DNA of 64,000 nt from Gammaproteobacteria bacterium. GTDB taxonomy: Bacteria > Pseudomonadota > Gammaproteobacteria > Ga0077536. Positions within the stretch are counted from its first letter, which is position 1, and each line of letters starts with the position of its first letter. The stretch covers positions 1 through 64,000 of the forward strand of contig JACQWY010000049.1 of assembly GCA_016209015.1 (NCBI GenBank), read 5' to 3'. Shown here piece after piece: positions 24,544 to 33,682 of this stretch. Both the position numbers and the translations under genes were made by a program. The notes under the pieces were generated by a model that ran no database searches, was not told where the DNA came from, and saw only the letters and a list, made by a program, of their open reading frames with translations.

Positions 24544-25704
24544 TTACTCGCGGTCCTTCAGGGCCACGAACTTCTGGTTCTCGGGACCGGTGTAGTTCGC
24601 GCTCGGGCGGATGATCTTGCCGTCGATGCGCTGCTCGATGACGTGCGCCGACCAGCCGGCCGTGCGCGCGATGACGAACAGCGGCGTGAACATCGCCGTC
24701 GGCACGCCCATCATGTGGTAGCTCACCGCGCTGAACCAGTCGAGGTTCGGGAACATCTTCTTGATGTCCCACATGATGGTTTCCAGGCGCTCCGCGATGG
24801 CGTACATCTTCATGTTGCCTTCTTCGGCGGAGAGCTGACGCGCGACTTCCTTGATCACCTTGTTGCGCGGATCGCCGATCGTGTAGACCGGGTGGCCGAA
24901 GCCGATGACGACTTCCTTGCGCTCGACGCGGGCGCGGATGTCGGCCTCGGCCTCGTCCGGAGTGTCGTAGCGCTTCTGGATTTCGAACGCGACCTCGTTG
25001 GCACCGCCGTGCTTCGGCCCGCGCAGCGCGCCGATGCCGCCGCAGATCGCCGAGAACATGTCGGAGCCCGTGCCCGCAACGACACGCGAGGTGAACGTCG
25101 AGGCGTTGAACTCGTGCTCGGCATAGAGAATGAGCGAAGTGTGCATCGCGCGCACCCAGCTCTCGCGCGGCTTCTCGCCATGCAGCAGGTGCAGGAAGTG
25201 GCCGCCGATGGAATCGTCGTCGGTCTCGACGTCGATGATGTTGCCGTTGTGGCTGTAGTGATACCAGTAGAGCAGCATCGAGCCGAGCGAGGCCATGAGC
25301 TTGTCGGCGATGTCGCGCGCGCCGGGATGATTGTGATCGTCCTTCTCGGGCGAGAGACAGCCGAGCACGGAGACGCCCGTGCGCATCACGTCCATCGGGT
25401 GCGCATAGGGCGGCAGCTCCTCGAGCGCGGACTTGAGCGCCGCGGGCAGGCCGCGCAGCGCCTTCAGCTTCGTCTTGTAGCCCTTGAGCTCCGCCGCGTT
25501 CGGCAGCTTGCCGTGGACGAGCAGGTGCGCGATTTCCTCGAACTCGCAGGTCGTCGCGATGTCGAGGATGTCGTAGCCGCGGTAGTGCAGGTCATTGCCG
25601 CTGCGGCCGACGGTGCAGAGTGCGGTATTGCCGGCGGCCGTGCCGGACAGGGCCACCGATTTCTTGGCCTTGGGCAGAACTTGCTGGGTATCGGACATTG
25701 TCAT
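24544..25704 (-). CDS. prpC: 2-methylcitrate synthase PrpC
   Basis: 386 aa. Condenses propionyl-CoA with oxaloacetate. Citrate-synthase fold: N-terminal [30 protein letters not shown], the active-site histidines in GGANEVAF-preceding GPKHGG and in [13 protein letters not shown], and the C-terminal [17 protein letters not shown] typical of PrpC rather than GltA. Length fits PrpC. It follows prpB by 37 bp and precedes acnD by 81 bp. Confidence 0.95.
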   Translation of the reverse strand: MTMSDTQQVLPKAKKSVALSGTAAGNTALCTVGRSGNDLHYRGYDILDIATTCEFEEIAHLLVHGKLPNAAELKGYKTKLKALRGLPAALKSALEELPPYAHPMDVMRTGVSVLGCLSPEKDDHNHPGARDIADKLMASLGSMLLYWYHYSHNGNIIDVETDDDSIGGHFLHLLHGEKPRESWVRAMHTSLILYAEHEFNASTFTSRVVAGTGSDMFSAICGGIGALRGPKHGGANEVAFEIQKRYDTPDEAEADIRARVERKEVVIGFGHPVYTIGDPRNKVIKEVARQLSAEEGNMKMYAIAERLETIMWDIKKMFPNLDWFSAVSYHMMGVPTAMFTPLFVIARTAGWSAHVIEQRIDGKIIRPSANYTGPENQKFVALKDRE

Positions 25705-25741
25705 TCTCCTGTTGGTATCACTCTGGGACGGGGTTCCCCCG

Positions 25742-26626
25742 TCACTTGCCCTTCTTGAACAGTGCGTCGAGCTTCTGCTCGTAACTGTGGTAGTCGAGGA
25801 ATTCGTAGAGCTCGGAGCGCGTCTGCATGAGATCGAGCACGCTCGTCTGCGTGCCTTCCTCGCGGATCGCGCGCATCACGGCGAGCGCGGCCTTCTGCAT
25901 CGCGCGCGTCGGCGAGAGCGGGAAGAGCGCCATCGCGATGCCCTGGGCACCGAGCTCCTCGCAGGTGTAATAAGGCGTCGAGCCGAATTCCGTGAGGTTC
26001 GCGAGCACCGGCGCTTTCACCGCGTCGCAGACCTGCTTGTACATCGTGATGTCGGTCATCGCCTCCGCGAAGATCGCGTCCGCGCCCGCTTCGACGAAGG
26101 CGCAGGCGCGATCGATCACGCCCTGCAGCCCCTCGACCTGCAGCGCATCAGTGCGCGCCATGAGCACGAAATCGGGATCCGTCTTCGCATCGGCCGCGGC
26201 CTTCACGCGATCGACCATCTCCTCGGTCGTCACGATCTCCTTGCCCGGACGATGGCCGCAGCGCTTCTGCGAGACCTGGTCCTCGAGGTGCACGGCGGCG
26301 GCGCCCGCGGTGATCATCTGCTTGACGGTGCGCGCGATGTTGAACGCGCCGCCCCAGCCCGTGTCGACGTCGACGAGCAGCGGCGTATCGATCTGGCTCG
26401 TGATGCGGCTGACGTCGACGAGCACGTTGTCGAGCGAGGTGATGCCGAGATCGGGCAGGCCGTAGGAATAGTTCGCCACGCCCGCGCCGGAGAGGTAGAT
26501 GGCGCGGAAGCCGGTCTGCTTCGCCATCATCGCCGCATAGGCGTTGACGGTGCCGATGATCTTGAGCGGCTTCTCGTCGCGGAGCGCCTGGCGGAAGCGG
26601 CCGCCGGCGGTGGGTTTCTGGGTCAT
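25742..26626 (-). CDS. prpB: 2-methylisocitrate lyase PrpB
   Basis: 294 aa. Splits 2-methylisocitrate to pyruvate and succinate. PEP mutase/isocitrate lyase superfamily barrel: [11 protein letters not shown] near the N-terminus, [18 protein letters not shown] with metal-binding Asp residues, and the active-site loop [13 protein letters not shown] (KRCGH, the PrpB form of the catalytic Cys motif). Its ATG overlaps the stop of the GntR regulator gene by four bases (ATGA), so regulator and first enzyme are translationally coupled. Confidence 0.95.
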   Translation of the reverse strand: MTQKPTAGGRFRQALRDEKPLKIIGTVNAYAAMMAKQTGFRAIYLSGAGVANYSYGLPDLGITSLDNVLVDVSRITSQIDTPLLVDVDTGWGGAFNIARTVKQMITAGAAAVHLEDQVSQKRCGHRPGKEIVTTEEMVDRVKAAADAKTDPDFVLMARTDALQVEGLQGVIDRACAFVEAGADAIFAEAMTDITMYKQVCDAVKAPVLANLTEFGSTPYYTCEELGAQGIAMALFPLSPTRAMQKAALAVMRAIREEGTQTSVLDLMQTRSELYEFLDYHSYEQKLDALFKKGK

Positions 26627-27312
26627 GCGTTCTCCTTCATCAATTGCTCGAAGTTCCGGCGGGCGGAACTGATGTGACGGCGCATCAGCATCTCGGCGAG
26701 GTCGCCGTCGCGGGCTTCGATCGCCTCGACGATGCGCTGGTGCTCGGCGAACGCCTTCTGCGGCCGGTTCGGATAGGCGCTGACCTGGTAGCGGTACATG
26801 CGGATGCGGTGGTACAGCTCGCCGATCAGGAGCTCGGTCAGCGCGGCGTTGTGACTGCCCTGGATCACACGGTAGTGAAAATCGAGGTCGCCTTCCTGCT
26901 GGAAGTAGGCCGTGTCGGAGCGCAGTGCCTCGTCCTGCTGGTGGGCGACGAGCAGCGCGCGCAAGCCCGCGATCTCGGCGTCCGTCATGTGCAGCGCGGC
27001 CATGCGCGCGGCCATGCCCTCGAGCGCCTCGCGGACGAAATAGATCTCGACGAGCGCCTCCGGGCTCAGCGACGCGATACGGATCCCGACGTGCGGCGTC
27101 CGCTCGACGAGCCGGCGCGATTCCAGCCGCCGCAGCGCTTCGCGCAAGGGGCCGCGGCTCGTGCCGAAGCGCTCCGCGAGGTCGGTCTCCCCGACCCGCG
27201 AGCCCGGCGCGATGTCGCCGCGCACGATCGCGTCCTGCAGCGCCTCGAAGACCCGGTCGGCCGAGGTCCGCAACGCCTTGTCGTCGTCGATGTCGGGTAT
27301 GGGCGTGGACAT
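26623..27312 (-). CDS. GntR/FadR-type (FCD) regulator of the prp operon
   Basis: 229 aa from ATG 27312. N-terminal GntR winged helix ([59 protein letters not shown]) then an all-helical FCD effector domain ([21 protein letters not shown] ... [14 protein letters not shown]) with the metal-ligand His residues of that family. First gene of the prp operon; a GntR regulator in this position is known from Shewanella- and Xanthomonas-like genomes, instead of the sigma54 activator PrpR of enteric bacteria. Two near-identical operators lie upstream. Likely a repressor released by a methylcitrate-cycle intermediate. Confidence 0.92.
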   Translation of the reverse strand: MSTPIPDIDDDKALRTSADRVFEALQDAIVRGDIAPGSRVGETDLAERFGTSRGPLREALRRLESRRLVERTPHVGIRIASLSPEALVEIYFVREALEGMAARMAALHMTDAEIAGLRALLVAHQQDEALRSDTAYFQQEGDLDFHYRVIQGSHNAALTELLIGELYHRIRMYRYQVSAYPNRPQKAFAEHQRIVEAIEARDGDLAEMLMRRHISSARRNFEQLMKENA

Positions 27313-27315
27313 GGT

Positions 27316-27331
27316 TATTGTGGACAATCCA
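27316..27331 (-). promoter_or_regulatory. prp operator O1 (TATTGTGGACAATCCA)
   Basis: The core ATTGTGGACAAT (27317-27328) is a near-perfect palindrome, four bases upstream of the regulator's start codon. It sits downstream of the predicted promoter. Identical in 15 of 16 bases to O2. FCD-type GntR proteins bind short palindromes with a central GT-AC step, so this is the likely binding site of the adjacent regulator. Confidence 0.75.
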
Positions 27332-27345
27332 ACGGGATGGACGGG

Positions 27346-27374
27346 AAGGTAGCGCGACTCCGGCGGCCGGTCAA
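27346..27374 (-). promoter_or_regulatory. Predicted prp operon promoter
   Basis: Read on the minus strand, TTGACC (27369-27374) is followed after 17 bp by TACCTT (27346-27351), a reasonable sigma70 -35/-10 pair. It lies between the two operators, about 35 bp upstream of the regulator's start codon. Confidence 0.5.
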
Positions 27375-27378
27375 CGTC

Positions 27379-27394
27379 TATTGTCGACAATCCA
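27379..27394 (-). promoter_or_regulatory. prp operator O2 (TATTGTCGACAATCCA)
   Basis: The core ATTGTCGACAAT (27380-27391) is a perfect 12-bp palindrome just upstream of the predicted -35. Its centre is 63 bp from that of O1, equal to six helical turns, so both sites face the same side of the DNA and could be bridged. Confidence 0.75.
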
Positions 27395-27549
27395 CCCCGC
27401 CGAAGCCCCTTATCCACAGGGGTCTCGCGAACCTGCCCACGACGTCCGTCGATCGCCTGGCCGTCTAGGACGCCGCACGGCAGTGGCGTGAAGAAGGCGA
27501 TGCCGAGCGCGCCGCCGCACTGCTCGCGCCCTGGTTCGCCGGCACGGCG

Positions 27550-28899
27550 GTGCTGCCCGCGGACCTCGAAGCGCATTTCGACGAGCTCATGGAGTGTTAT
27601 CTCGATCTCGACAAACCGCGCAAACGCGAGCGGCTCCTCGCCGCCGTGCTCGAGCGCGGCGACCCCGGCCTGCGTGCCGTCGGTCTGCAGCGGCGCGCGG
27701 CGATGTGCGCCGACACGGGTGATTTCGAGAACGCCTGGCGGGACTTCCAGGAAGCGCAGCGTCTGGACCCCGAGAATTCTGCTCACGCTACGCTCGAATT
27801 GACCTTGCTCACGGCGCAAGGCGATGTGGAGCAGGCCCGCAAACGCGCGCGCTTCTGGCTCGCCCGGCTCGAACGCCGCCGCGATCCCGGGCTCGAAGGC
27901 ATCATCGATTTCGTCCGGCACGTCCGCGACGATCCGCTCGGCGCGTTGGGTGCCGCCGACCGGGGGCGCTTCCCGGGCCTCGAGCGTCTGAGCGAGCTGC
28001 TCGCTGCCGCGCCGCCGCTCGCCGTGCACTACACGGTCGATGCCACTGACGACGGGGAACGCATGCTTGAGCCTGATGCAGCGCTGCGGGCCTCCGAAGC
28101 GGCGTGGCACGAGGTCTTCGCGCAGTCGGTATCGCGCGCGGCAGACGTGCGCTCCTGGGACGACGAGCTCGGTGAGGAGCCGGATTTCGAGAACGGTCTG
28201 GCGCTCCTCGCGCGCCGGCCGCTCGGCTGGCAGAGCTTCGAAGTCCTGCACGGCCTCGTGGCCGCCGTGAGCTCGCTGCCGCTGCTCGACGGCGGCGCCG
28301 CGCTCGCCGTGCCAATCCTCGAGCGCGCCTTCGCTCTGCTCGAGCGCGTGCTCGGCCAGCCCGGCACGCCGCCCGGCCGCCTGTCCTGGGGCCCGCTCGA
28401 GAATCGCGCCGCGCTGAGCTGCCTCCTCGAGCTCGCCGGGCACGCGCTCGACGATCCGGCGCGCGGCGTCGCGAGCGAGGCATTCATCTCCCGCGCGGAG
28501 CGCTACCTCGAGCTCAACCCGACCGACAATCACTACCTGCGCGAGCCGCTCGCGCGCGGCTATCTGAGCTGCGATCGGATCGCCGACGCCGTCGCCCTCA
28601 CGGCTCGCTACCCGGACGATCTCTGCGGCTCGACGCTGAACCGCATCCTCGCGCTCTACCGCGCCGGCGACGAGCACGGCGCGCGCAAACTGCTGCGCAA
28701 GGCCGCCCGTCACCACGAAGTCGCGATCGAGATGCTGCTCGCAGAGAAGGTGCGCGAGCCGAAGCCGGACTCCGAATTCGGCGTCACGATGGGCGGCAAG
28801 TACGAGGCATGGCTGTATCGCAGCGCGGCCCGCGAGCTGTGGGCGCGGGACGATGCGCTGGTCTGGCTCGGCCGGGCCTTCAAGGCCGCGAAGCGCTGA
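27550..28899 (+). CDS. TPR-like helical protein of unknown function
   Basis: 449 aa from the first usable start, GTG 27550. Not recognised. Alternating helices with TPR-like spacing are visible (RRAAMCADTGDFENAWRDFQEAQRLDPENSAHATLEL; SRAERYLELNPTDNHYLREPLARGYLSCDRIADAVAL). No signal peptide, membrane span or catalytic motif. Coding character continues upstream in the same frame (RQWREEGDAERAAALLAPWF from about 27478) until a TAG at 27466, with no start codon there, so either the N-terminus is truncated or a rare start is used. It stands alone between the divergent prp operon and the decayed restriction locus. Confidence 0.65.
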   Translation: MLPADLEAHFDELMECYLDLDKPRKRERLLAAVLERGDPGLRAVGLQRRAAMCADTGDFENAWRDFQEAQRLDPENSAHATLELTLLTAQGDVEQARKRARFWLARLERRRDPGLEGIIDFVRHVRDDPLGALGAADRGRFPGLERLSELLAAAPPLAVHYTVDATDDGERMLEPDAALRASEAAWHEVFAQSVSRAADVRSWDDELGEEPDFENGLALLARRPLGWQSFEVLHGLVAAVSSLPLLDGGAALAVPILERAFALLERVLGQPGTPPGRLSWGPLENRAALSCLLELAGHALDDPARGVASEAFISRAERYLELNPTDNHYLREPLARGYLSCDRIADAVALTARYPDDLCGSTLNRILALYRAGDEHGARKLLRKAARHHEVAIEMLLAEKVREPKPDSEFGVTMGGKYEAWLYRSAARELWARDDALVWLGRAFKAAKR

Positions 28900-28974
28900 A
28901 GGGGACATCCCCGCCCGCCCGAAGTATCCTCGACCCGCGCCGCCTCCGGCGCGCCGCACGACAAGAAAGCAGCG

Positions 28975-30003
28975 ATGGCGATCAGGAAATCCGAGCTCTA
29001 TTCCTCCCTCTGGGCCTCCTGCGACGAGCTGCGCGGCGGCATGGACGCGAGCCAGTACAAGGATTACGTGCTGGGGATGCTGTTCGTCAAATACGTGAGC
29101 GACAAGTACGCAGGCCTGCCCTTCGCGCCGATCGACATCCCCGCGGGTGCGAGCTTCCGCGACCTGGTCGCGCTCAAGGGCAAGCCGACGATCGGCGACG
29201 ACATCAACAAGAAGATCATCGGCCCGCTCGCGAGCGCGAACCGGCTCGCCGACATGCCGGACTTCTACGACGCCGCGAAGCTCGGCTCCGGCAAGGAGAT
29301 GGTCGATCGGCTCACGAACCTCGTCGCGATCTTCGAGAACAAGGCGCTCGATTTCTCGAAGAACCGCGCCGACGGCGACGACATCCTGGGCGACGCCTAC
29401 GAATACCTCATGCGCCACTTCGCGACCGAGAGCGGCAAGAGCAAGGGCCAGTTCTACACGCCGGCCGAAGTGAGCCGCATCATGGCGCGGATCGTCGGCA
29501 TCGGCGGCGCGGGCACGAGCAACCGCGGGCGCGAAGCTCGCCGAGCTCGAAGAGAGCAGGGCGGCGAGGAAGGCGCGTTCGCGGCGCTGGAGAAGCTGAA
29601 CGCCGCCGCCGTGAAGGATCGCCTGAAGGAAATCGCGAAGGACACTGAGGCCGCCGACGAGCGCGCCGCGCTCGAACGCTGGCTCGCGTTATCTGATGAA
29701 GAGGCGGCGCTCAAGAAGCAACTGAAGGCCGCGGAAGCGGCGCTCGATGCCGCGGCCTGTGCACAGTATCCGAAGCTCGACGAGGCGGAAATCAAATCAC
29801 TCATCGTCGACGCGAAGTGGCTCGCCGCGCTCGACACAGCGCTGCACGGCGAGCTCGATCGTGTGAGCCAGGGGCTCGCGCGGCGCGTGAAGGAGCTTGC
29901 GGAGCGCTATGAGACGCCGTTGCCGCGCTTGAACGATCGCATGGCGGAGTTGGAGGCGAAGGTGAGCGGGCATCTGGAGCGGTTGGGGTTTGTATGGAGG
30001 TGA
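28975..30003 (+). pseudogene. Internally deleted type I methyltransferase subunit (hsdM')
   Basis: The N-terminal 160 residues (MAIRKSELYSSLWASCDELRGGMDASQYKDYVLGMLFVKYVSDKY ... KGQFYTPAEVSRIMARIVGI) match HsdM up to the start of the N6-adenine methylase domain. The frame then jumps (GGAGTSNRGREARRARREQ) to the C-terminal helical part (EEGAFAALEKLNAAAVKDRLKEIAKDTE ...). The whole catalytic core with motif I and NPP(F/Y) is gone. Another frame at 29529-29560 reads KLAELEESR, the expected sequence before that junction, so the deletion was accompanied by a frameshift. A 342-codon open frame remains but cannot methylate. Its stop overlaps the hsdS' start. Confidence 0.85.
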
Positions 30004-30146
30004 AGGATCGCAGTGCAGTGTATGCGGTACCGCTGGGGTATAAGCAGACTGAGGTGGGGGTGATTCAGGGAATTGGGGTCAGGTTTCGATTTCGCGGTCG
30101 ACGCGGTGACCTTCATCGGCGCACGTGCCCGCGAATTCGAACCTGA
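29994..30146 (+). pseudogene. Truncated specificity subunit (hsdS')
   Basis: ATG 29994 overlaps the hsdM' end (ATGGAGGTGA). The frame gives GYKQTEVGVI (codons 15-24), the usual HsdS start, and then leaves HsdS sequence exactly where the REP-like element at 30068 begins; intact proteins continue PEDW. The frame ends by chance at 30146. Both target-recognition domains are missing. Confidence 0.8.
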
Positions 30147-30157
30147 TCCCATTTCCC
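30068..30157. repeat. 90-bp REP-like element (GGGAATTGGGGTCAGG ... CCTGATCCCATTTCCC), copy 1
   Basis: Ends are imperfect inverted repeats of the GGGAATTGGGGTCAGGTTCGA type, enclosing a variable middle. It truncates hsdS'. A close copy is at 33683-33772. This motif type is widespread between genes in some proteobacteria and is linked elsewhere to REP-associated tyrosine transposases; none is in the window. Confidence 0.75.
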
Positions 30158-31050
30158 GGAACACCCCACCGCGGTCGTCCCGGCGCAGGCCGGGACCCAG
30201 TCGGTGACCCGCGGCGCGGGAAGCGAACCCCGGGGATTTCCAGAGCGCGGCGTGCGGGCCCAACGTCCCGAGGTTCCGCCGTGGTGCCGTGGTGAGATGA
30301 CTGGGTCCCGGCCTGCGCCGGGACGACGAGCTGATAGGGCGTCGGCGCTTCCATCACGGCGGGCGCTGCCGGAGCTTCATGTGCGTTGGGCTTCCTTCGT
30401 CAGCCGCAACCTACGCGGGCTGACCCATTTCCCGGAACACCCCCCGCCGTCGTCCCGGCGCAGGCCGGGACCCAGTCGGTGACCCGCGGCGCGGGAAGCG
30501 AACCTCGGGGATTTCCAGAGCGCGGCGTGCGGGCCCAACGTCCCGAGGTTCCGCCGTGCTGCCGTGGTGAGATGACTGGGTCCCGGCCTGCGCCGGGACG
30601 ACGGCGTTGATGGGTCGTCGGCGCTTCCATCATGGCGGGCGCTGCCGGAGCATCATGAGCGTTGGGCTTCCTTCGTCAGCCGCAACCTACGGGCTGATCC
30701 CATTTCCCGGAACACCCCACCGCCGTCGTCCCGGCGCAGGCCGGGACCCAGTCGGTGACCCGCGGCGCGGGAAGCGAACCTCGGGGATTTCCAGAGCGCT
30801 GCCGGAGCTTCATGCGCGTTGGGCTTCCTTCGTCAGCCGCAACCTACGGGCTGACCCATTTCCCGGAACACCCCACCGCCGTCGTCCCGGCGCAGGCCGG
30901 GACCCAGTCGGTGACCCGCGGCGCGGGAAGCGAACCTCGGGGATTTCCAGAGCGCATCGTGCCGGCCCAACGTCCCGAGGTTCCGCCGTGGTGCCGTGGT
31001 GAGATGACTGGGTCCCGGCCTGCGCCGGGACGACGGCGTTGATGGGGCGC
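30150..31050. repeat. Array of four ~275-bp direct repeats, each with 29-bp inverted arms
   Basis: CATTTCCCGGAACACCCC recurs at 30150, 30426, 30701 and 30857, giving periods of 276, 275 and 156 bp; the third unit is shortened. Each full unit holds GTCGTCCCGGCGCAGGCCGG... and, about 100 bp on, its reverse complement ending ...CCGGGACGAC (29-bp arms, one base different in the first copy), plus a conserved middle and the linker GGGCTTCCTTCGTCAGCCGCAACCTACG. The shortened unit lacks the second arm. No gene is present. Single related hairpins occur at 43620-43645. Looks like a locally amplified REP/BIME cluster next to the broken hsdS'. Confidence 0.85.
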
Positions 31051-31560
31051 TAGCACCACGACTCTTCCACGCGCCCTGCGCGCTGCTCCACGTCCGCCGG
31101 GTCACATTTCAAGATAATGCCGGGCCATAGGTTCTGAAAAATATCCCAAGATCAGCAATCAGGAAGCCGGCGTTCCAAATGATGCCGATGCCCGTTCCAG
31201 ATGACGCCCCGGCTCCGAGTAGCGATTTCGAAGCGGCATACGGTACAGCCTGGACGCGCTCCGAGACCGGGCGCGCGGCGCCGCGCACCGGTGCGCGATG
31301 GTCACGAGCGCGTCTTTCGCATCGCTCATCGCTCGTTTCAGGAAACAGCAGCACTTTTGCTGAAAATTTCCGATGCACCGCTGTCGGCAAGCCGCTGATC
31401 GAACGTCCTGTTTCGGATATCCAGGGCCCGGGAGGGGTTCGTCGTTCGCCGCAGCCGTGACGGTTGCCCCGACTCTTCATCCAACAGCCCATCGCCGCTT
31501 TTATTGACTTTTATCCTCGAAACAATAAATTATCCAAATCAAAATAAAATCCCATAAAAC
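31051..31560. other. 510-bp non-coding stretch with AT-rich promoter before the ATPase gene
   Basis: No supported gene; short frames on both strands show no recognisable protein. The last 60 bases are strikingly AT-rich against the rest of the window. TTGACT (31504-31509) followed after 16 bp by TAAATT (31526-31531) is a fair -35/-10 pair for the ATPase gene that begins at 31561. It may hold remnants of sequence deleted with hsdS. Confidence 0.45.
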
Positions 31561-32769
31561 ATGATCTCCTACCCGCGCGCCGAGCTTGCCGACCATCTGA
31601 TCCCCGCCTTGCAGGGCCGCGCCGGGTTCAGCGACGCCCACAACGGGCTGTTCCTGGCCGCACCGCGGCGCACGGGCAAGTCCACGTTCCTGCAGCGCGA
31701 CCTACGGCCGGCGTTGGAGCGGGCAGGTGTCGTCGTCGTGTACGTCGATCTCTGGGCCGACACGGCCCGCGACCCCGGCGCGCTGATCGCAGCGGCGATC
31801 GGTGCGGCCCTGCAGCCGCAGCTCGGCGCGGTCGCGCAAGCCGTGAAGAAGGCGGGCGTCGAGAAGATTAAAGTCGCCGGCTGGCTCGAGATCGACACGA
31901 GCCGCATCGGCAGGATCGACGGTCTCACGCTCGTTGATGCCTTGCGGGCGCTCCACGAGACGGCCGGCCGGCCCGTCGCGCTGATCGTCGACGAAGCCCA
32001 GCACGCCCTGACGAGCGAGGCCGGCGAGAACGCGATGTCGGCTCTCAAGTCGGCACGCGACCAGATGAACGGGGGCGGCGAGGTGAACCTCATGCTCGTG
32101 ATGTCGGGCTCGGACCGCGACAAGCTGCTCCGCCTCGTCAACACGGCAGCCGCACCGTTCTACGGCTCGCAGATCCAGCGCATGCCGCCGCTCGGATCGG
32201 ATTTCATCGCCTATGTCGCGGAGCTCATCGCGCGGCAGCGACCGGAGCTTCGGCCCGTCGACACGGCGACGCTCGAAGCCGCGTTCGAAGCGTTCGGCAA
32301 CCGGCCCCAGTTCTTCATGGAAGCACTGGGCCAGGTCCTGAGTCCGCTCGCGGACCTCGAAGGCCGCTTCGAGCCCGCCGTGCTCGCGGCGGCGAAGCAG
32401 CGCCAGCAGGACGACGAAGCGCAGACGGAGTCCGAGTATCTCGCCTTGAAACCCCTGGAGCAGGCCGTGCTGTGGCGCATGCTCGAACAGGGCCCGCGCT
32501 TCCGGCCCTACGACGCCGAAACGCTCAAGTTCTACCGTGCGCCGACCGGCGGTCCCGTCACCGCGCAGCGCGCGCAGGCGGCGCTGGAAGCGCTTCGTCA
32601 GCGCACGCCGCCCCTGGTCTGGAAATCCGCGCGCGGCGAATACGCGCTCGAAGATGCGGCCATGCATCGCTGGTTCGAGCAACGTACCGCGGACGGCCGC
32701 TGGCCGCCGCAGGATCCCCAGCACGAGCTCGATTTCGCGGGCGGCAAACCGCCCGACGCACCGACATGA
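31561..32769 (+). CDS. AAA ATPase embedded in the decayed restriction locus
   Basis: 402 aa, complete. Walker A is APRRTGKST (about residues 36-44), Walker B ALIVDEAQHA (about 141-150), with MLVMSGSDRDKL as a sensor-like segment. The C-terminal 150 residues form a winged-helix-like tail (LALKPLEQAVLWRMLEQGPRFRPYDAETLKFY). No nuclease or membrane domain. It lies between hsdS' and hsdR', a place where type I loci often carry an extra gene, and is the only intact gene of the locus. It starts after an AT-rich promoter-like stretch. Function unknown; accessory defence or an unrelated selfish/regulatory ATPase are both possible. Confidence 0.75.
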   Translation: MISYPRAELADHLIPALQGRAGFSDAHNGLFLAAPRRTGKSTFLQRDLRPALERAGVVVVYVDLWADTARDPGALIAAAIGAALQPQLGAVAQAVKKAGVEKIKVAGWLEIDTSRIGRIDGLTLVDALRALHETAGRPVALIVDEAQHALTSEAGENAMSALKSARDQMNGGGEVNLMLVMSGSDRDKLLRLVNTAAAPFYGSQIQRMPPLGSDFIAYVAELIARQRPELRPVDTATLEAAFEAFGNRPQFFMEALGQVLSPLADLEGRFEPAVLAAAKQRQQDDEAQTESEYLALKPLEQAVLWRMLEQGPRFRPYDAETLKFYRAPTGGPVTAQRAQAALEALRQRTPPLVWKSARGEYALEDAAMHRWFEQRTADGRWPPQDPQHELDFAGGKPPDAPT

Positions 32770-32773
32770 CGGC

Positions 32774-33625
32774 ATGAGCGGCCCCGGCCAGCCTGAGCGC
32801 GCCACCCAGCGCCGCGTCATCGCGCTGTTCCGCGAGGAGCTCGGCTACCGCTTCCTCGGCGACTGGTCCGATCGCGCCGGCAACAGCAATATCGAAGCGG
32901 GTTTGCTGAGCGGGCACCTGTTGCGCGCCGGCTATTCGAGCGCACGAATCGCGCGCGCCATCGACCTCCTGAAACGCGAAGCCGACCATCACGGCCGCGG
33001 CCTCTATGCGAACAACGAGGCGGTCTGCGGTCTCCTGCGCTACGGCGTCAAAGTGAAAATCGACGCAGGCGAGCAGACGGAGACCGTGCATCTCGTCGAT
33101 CGGCTGCACCCCGAGAACAACGATTTCGCGATCGCCGAGGAAGTCACGCTCCACGGCCCTCGCGAGCGCCGGCCGGATCTCGTGCTGTACCTGAACGGCA
33201 TCCGCCAGAACCTCTCGAACCAGCAGCCGGCGTACAACGCCTGGTTCTTCCGGCACAGCCAGGGCGCGGGCAAGAGCATCCTGATGGTGCTGCTCGCGAA
33301 ATGAATCCTCGAGAACGAGCCTCATGCCCGCGTCGCGATAATCACCGACCGTGATGAGCTCGACAAACAGATCGAGCAGGTCTTCGAAACCACGCGAGAG
33401 GCCGTGCACCGCACGTCGAGTGGCAGGGATCTCATGCACCAGCTCGGGCAGGCGAAGCCGCGCGAGCGTCTCGAGTACATCGTCGTCCACGAGAGGGCTC
33501 ATCTGATTGAACCGACGCACGACGCGCAGTTCTCGGCATTGCCGGCACTGTTCCTGCCGCAGGCGGCGGAGCTGCGGCGCTTGCTGAATGCGCTGCCGGT
33601 GTCGCATCAGGCATGGAATTACTGA
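32774..33625 (+). pseudogene. Decayed restriction subunit fused in frame to a YgjP-like peptidase end (hsdR'-ygjP')
   Basis: From ATG 32774, MSGPGQPERATQRRVIALFREELGYRFLGDWSDR ... ENNDFAIAEEVTLHGPRERRPDLVLYLNG matches HsdR. The frame then skips to IRQNLSNQQPAYNAWFF, and again to HSQGAGKSILMVLLAK (motor Walker A). A TGA at 33302-33304 stands where the family has Trp (LLAKWILEN). After it the same frame continues ILENEPHARVAIITDRDELDKQIEQVF ... GRDLMHQLGQAKPR, then switches without a stop to ERLEYIVVHERAHLIEPTH ... VSHQAWNY, the C-terminus of a YgjP/DUF45 zinc peptidase with HExxH kept (HERAH). So there are at least three deletions and one nonsense change. Confidence 0.85.
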
Positions 33626-33682
33626 CTGGGCCCAACGGTCACGAAGATTGTGCAGCGCCCGCAATCATGAAAGACGCGTAGA

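Noticed and set aside
21847-25758. A 1303-codon plus-strand open frame opposite the prp genes
   Set aside because: It lies exactly antisense to prpF-acnD-prpC, is Arg/His/Asp-rich and has no recognisable motif; such frames are expected from strong G/C bias at third codon positions.
26623-29418. Extended 931-codon frame containing the GntR regulator
   Set aside because: Only the last 229 codons look like protein; the upstream part is antisense to the TPR-like and hsdM' genes and crosses the two operators.
28975-30003. A functional HsdM methyltransferase
   Set aside because: The frame is open for 342 codons but lacks motif I and the NPP(F/Y) motif, with a frameshifted junction near 29515-29560.
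30150-31050. CRISPR array
   Set aside because: The repeat unit is about 275 bp with 29-bp inverted arms and no short spacer pattern; no cas genes are nearby.
31109-31492. Short frames on both strands in the gap before the ATPase gene
   Set aside because: No ribosome site, no family features and overlapping open frames on both strands; treated as non-coding.
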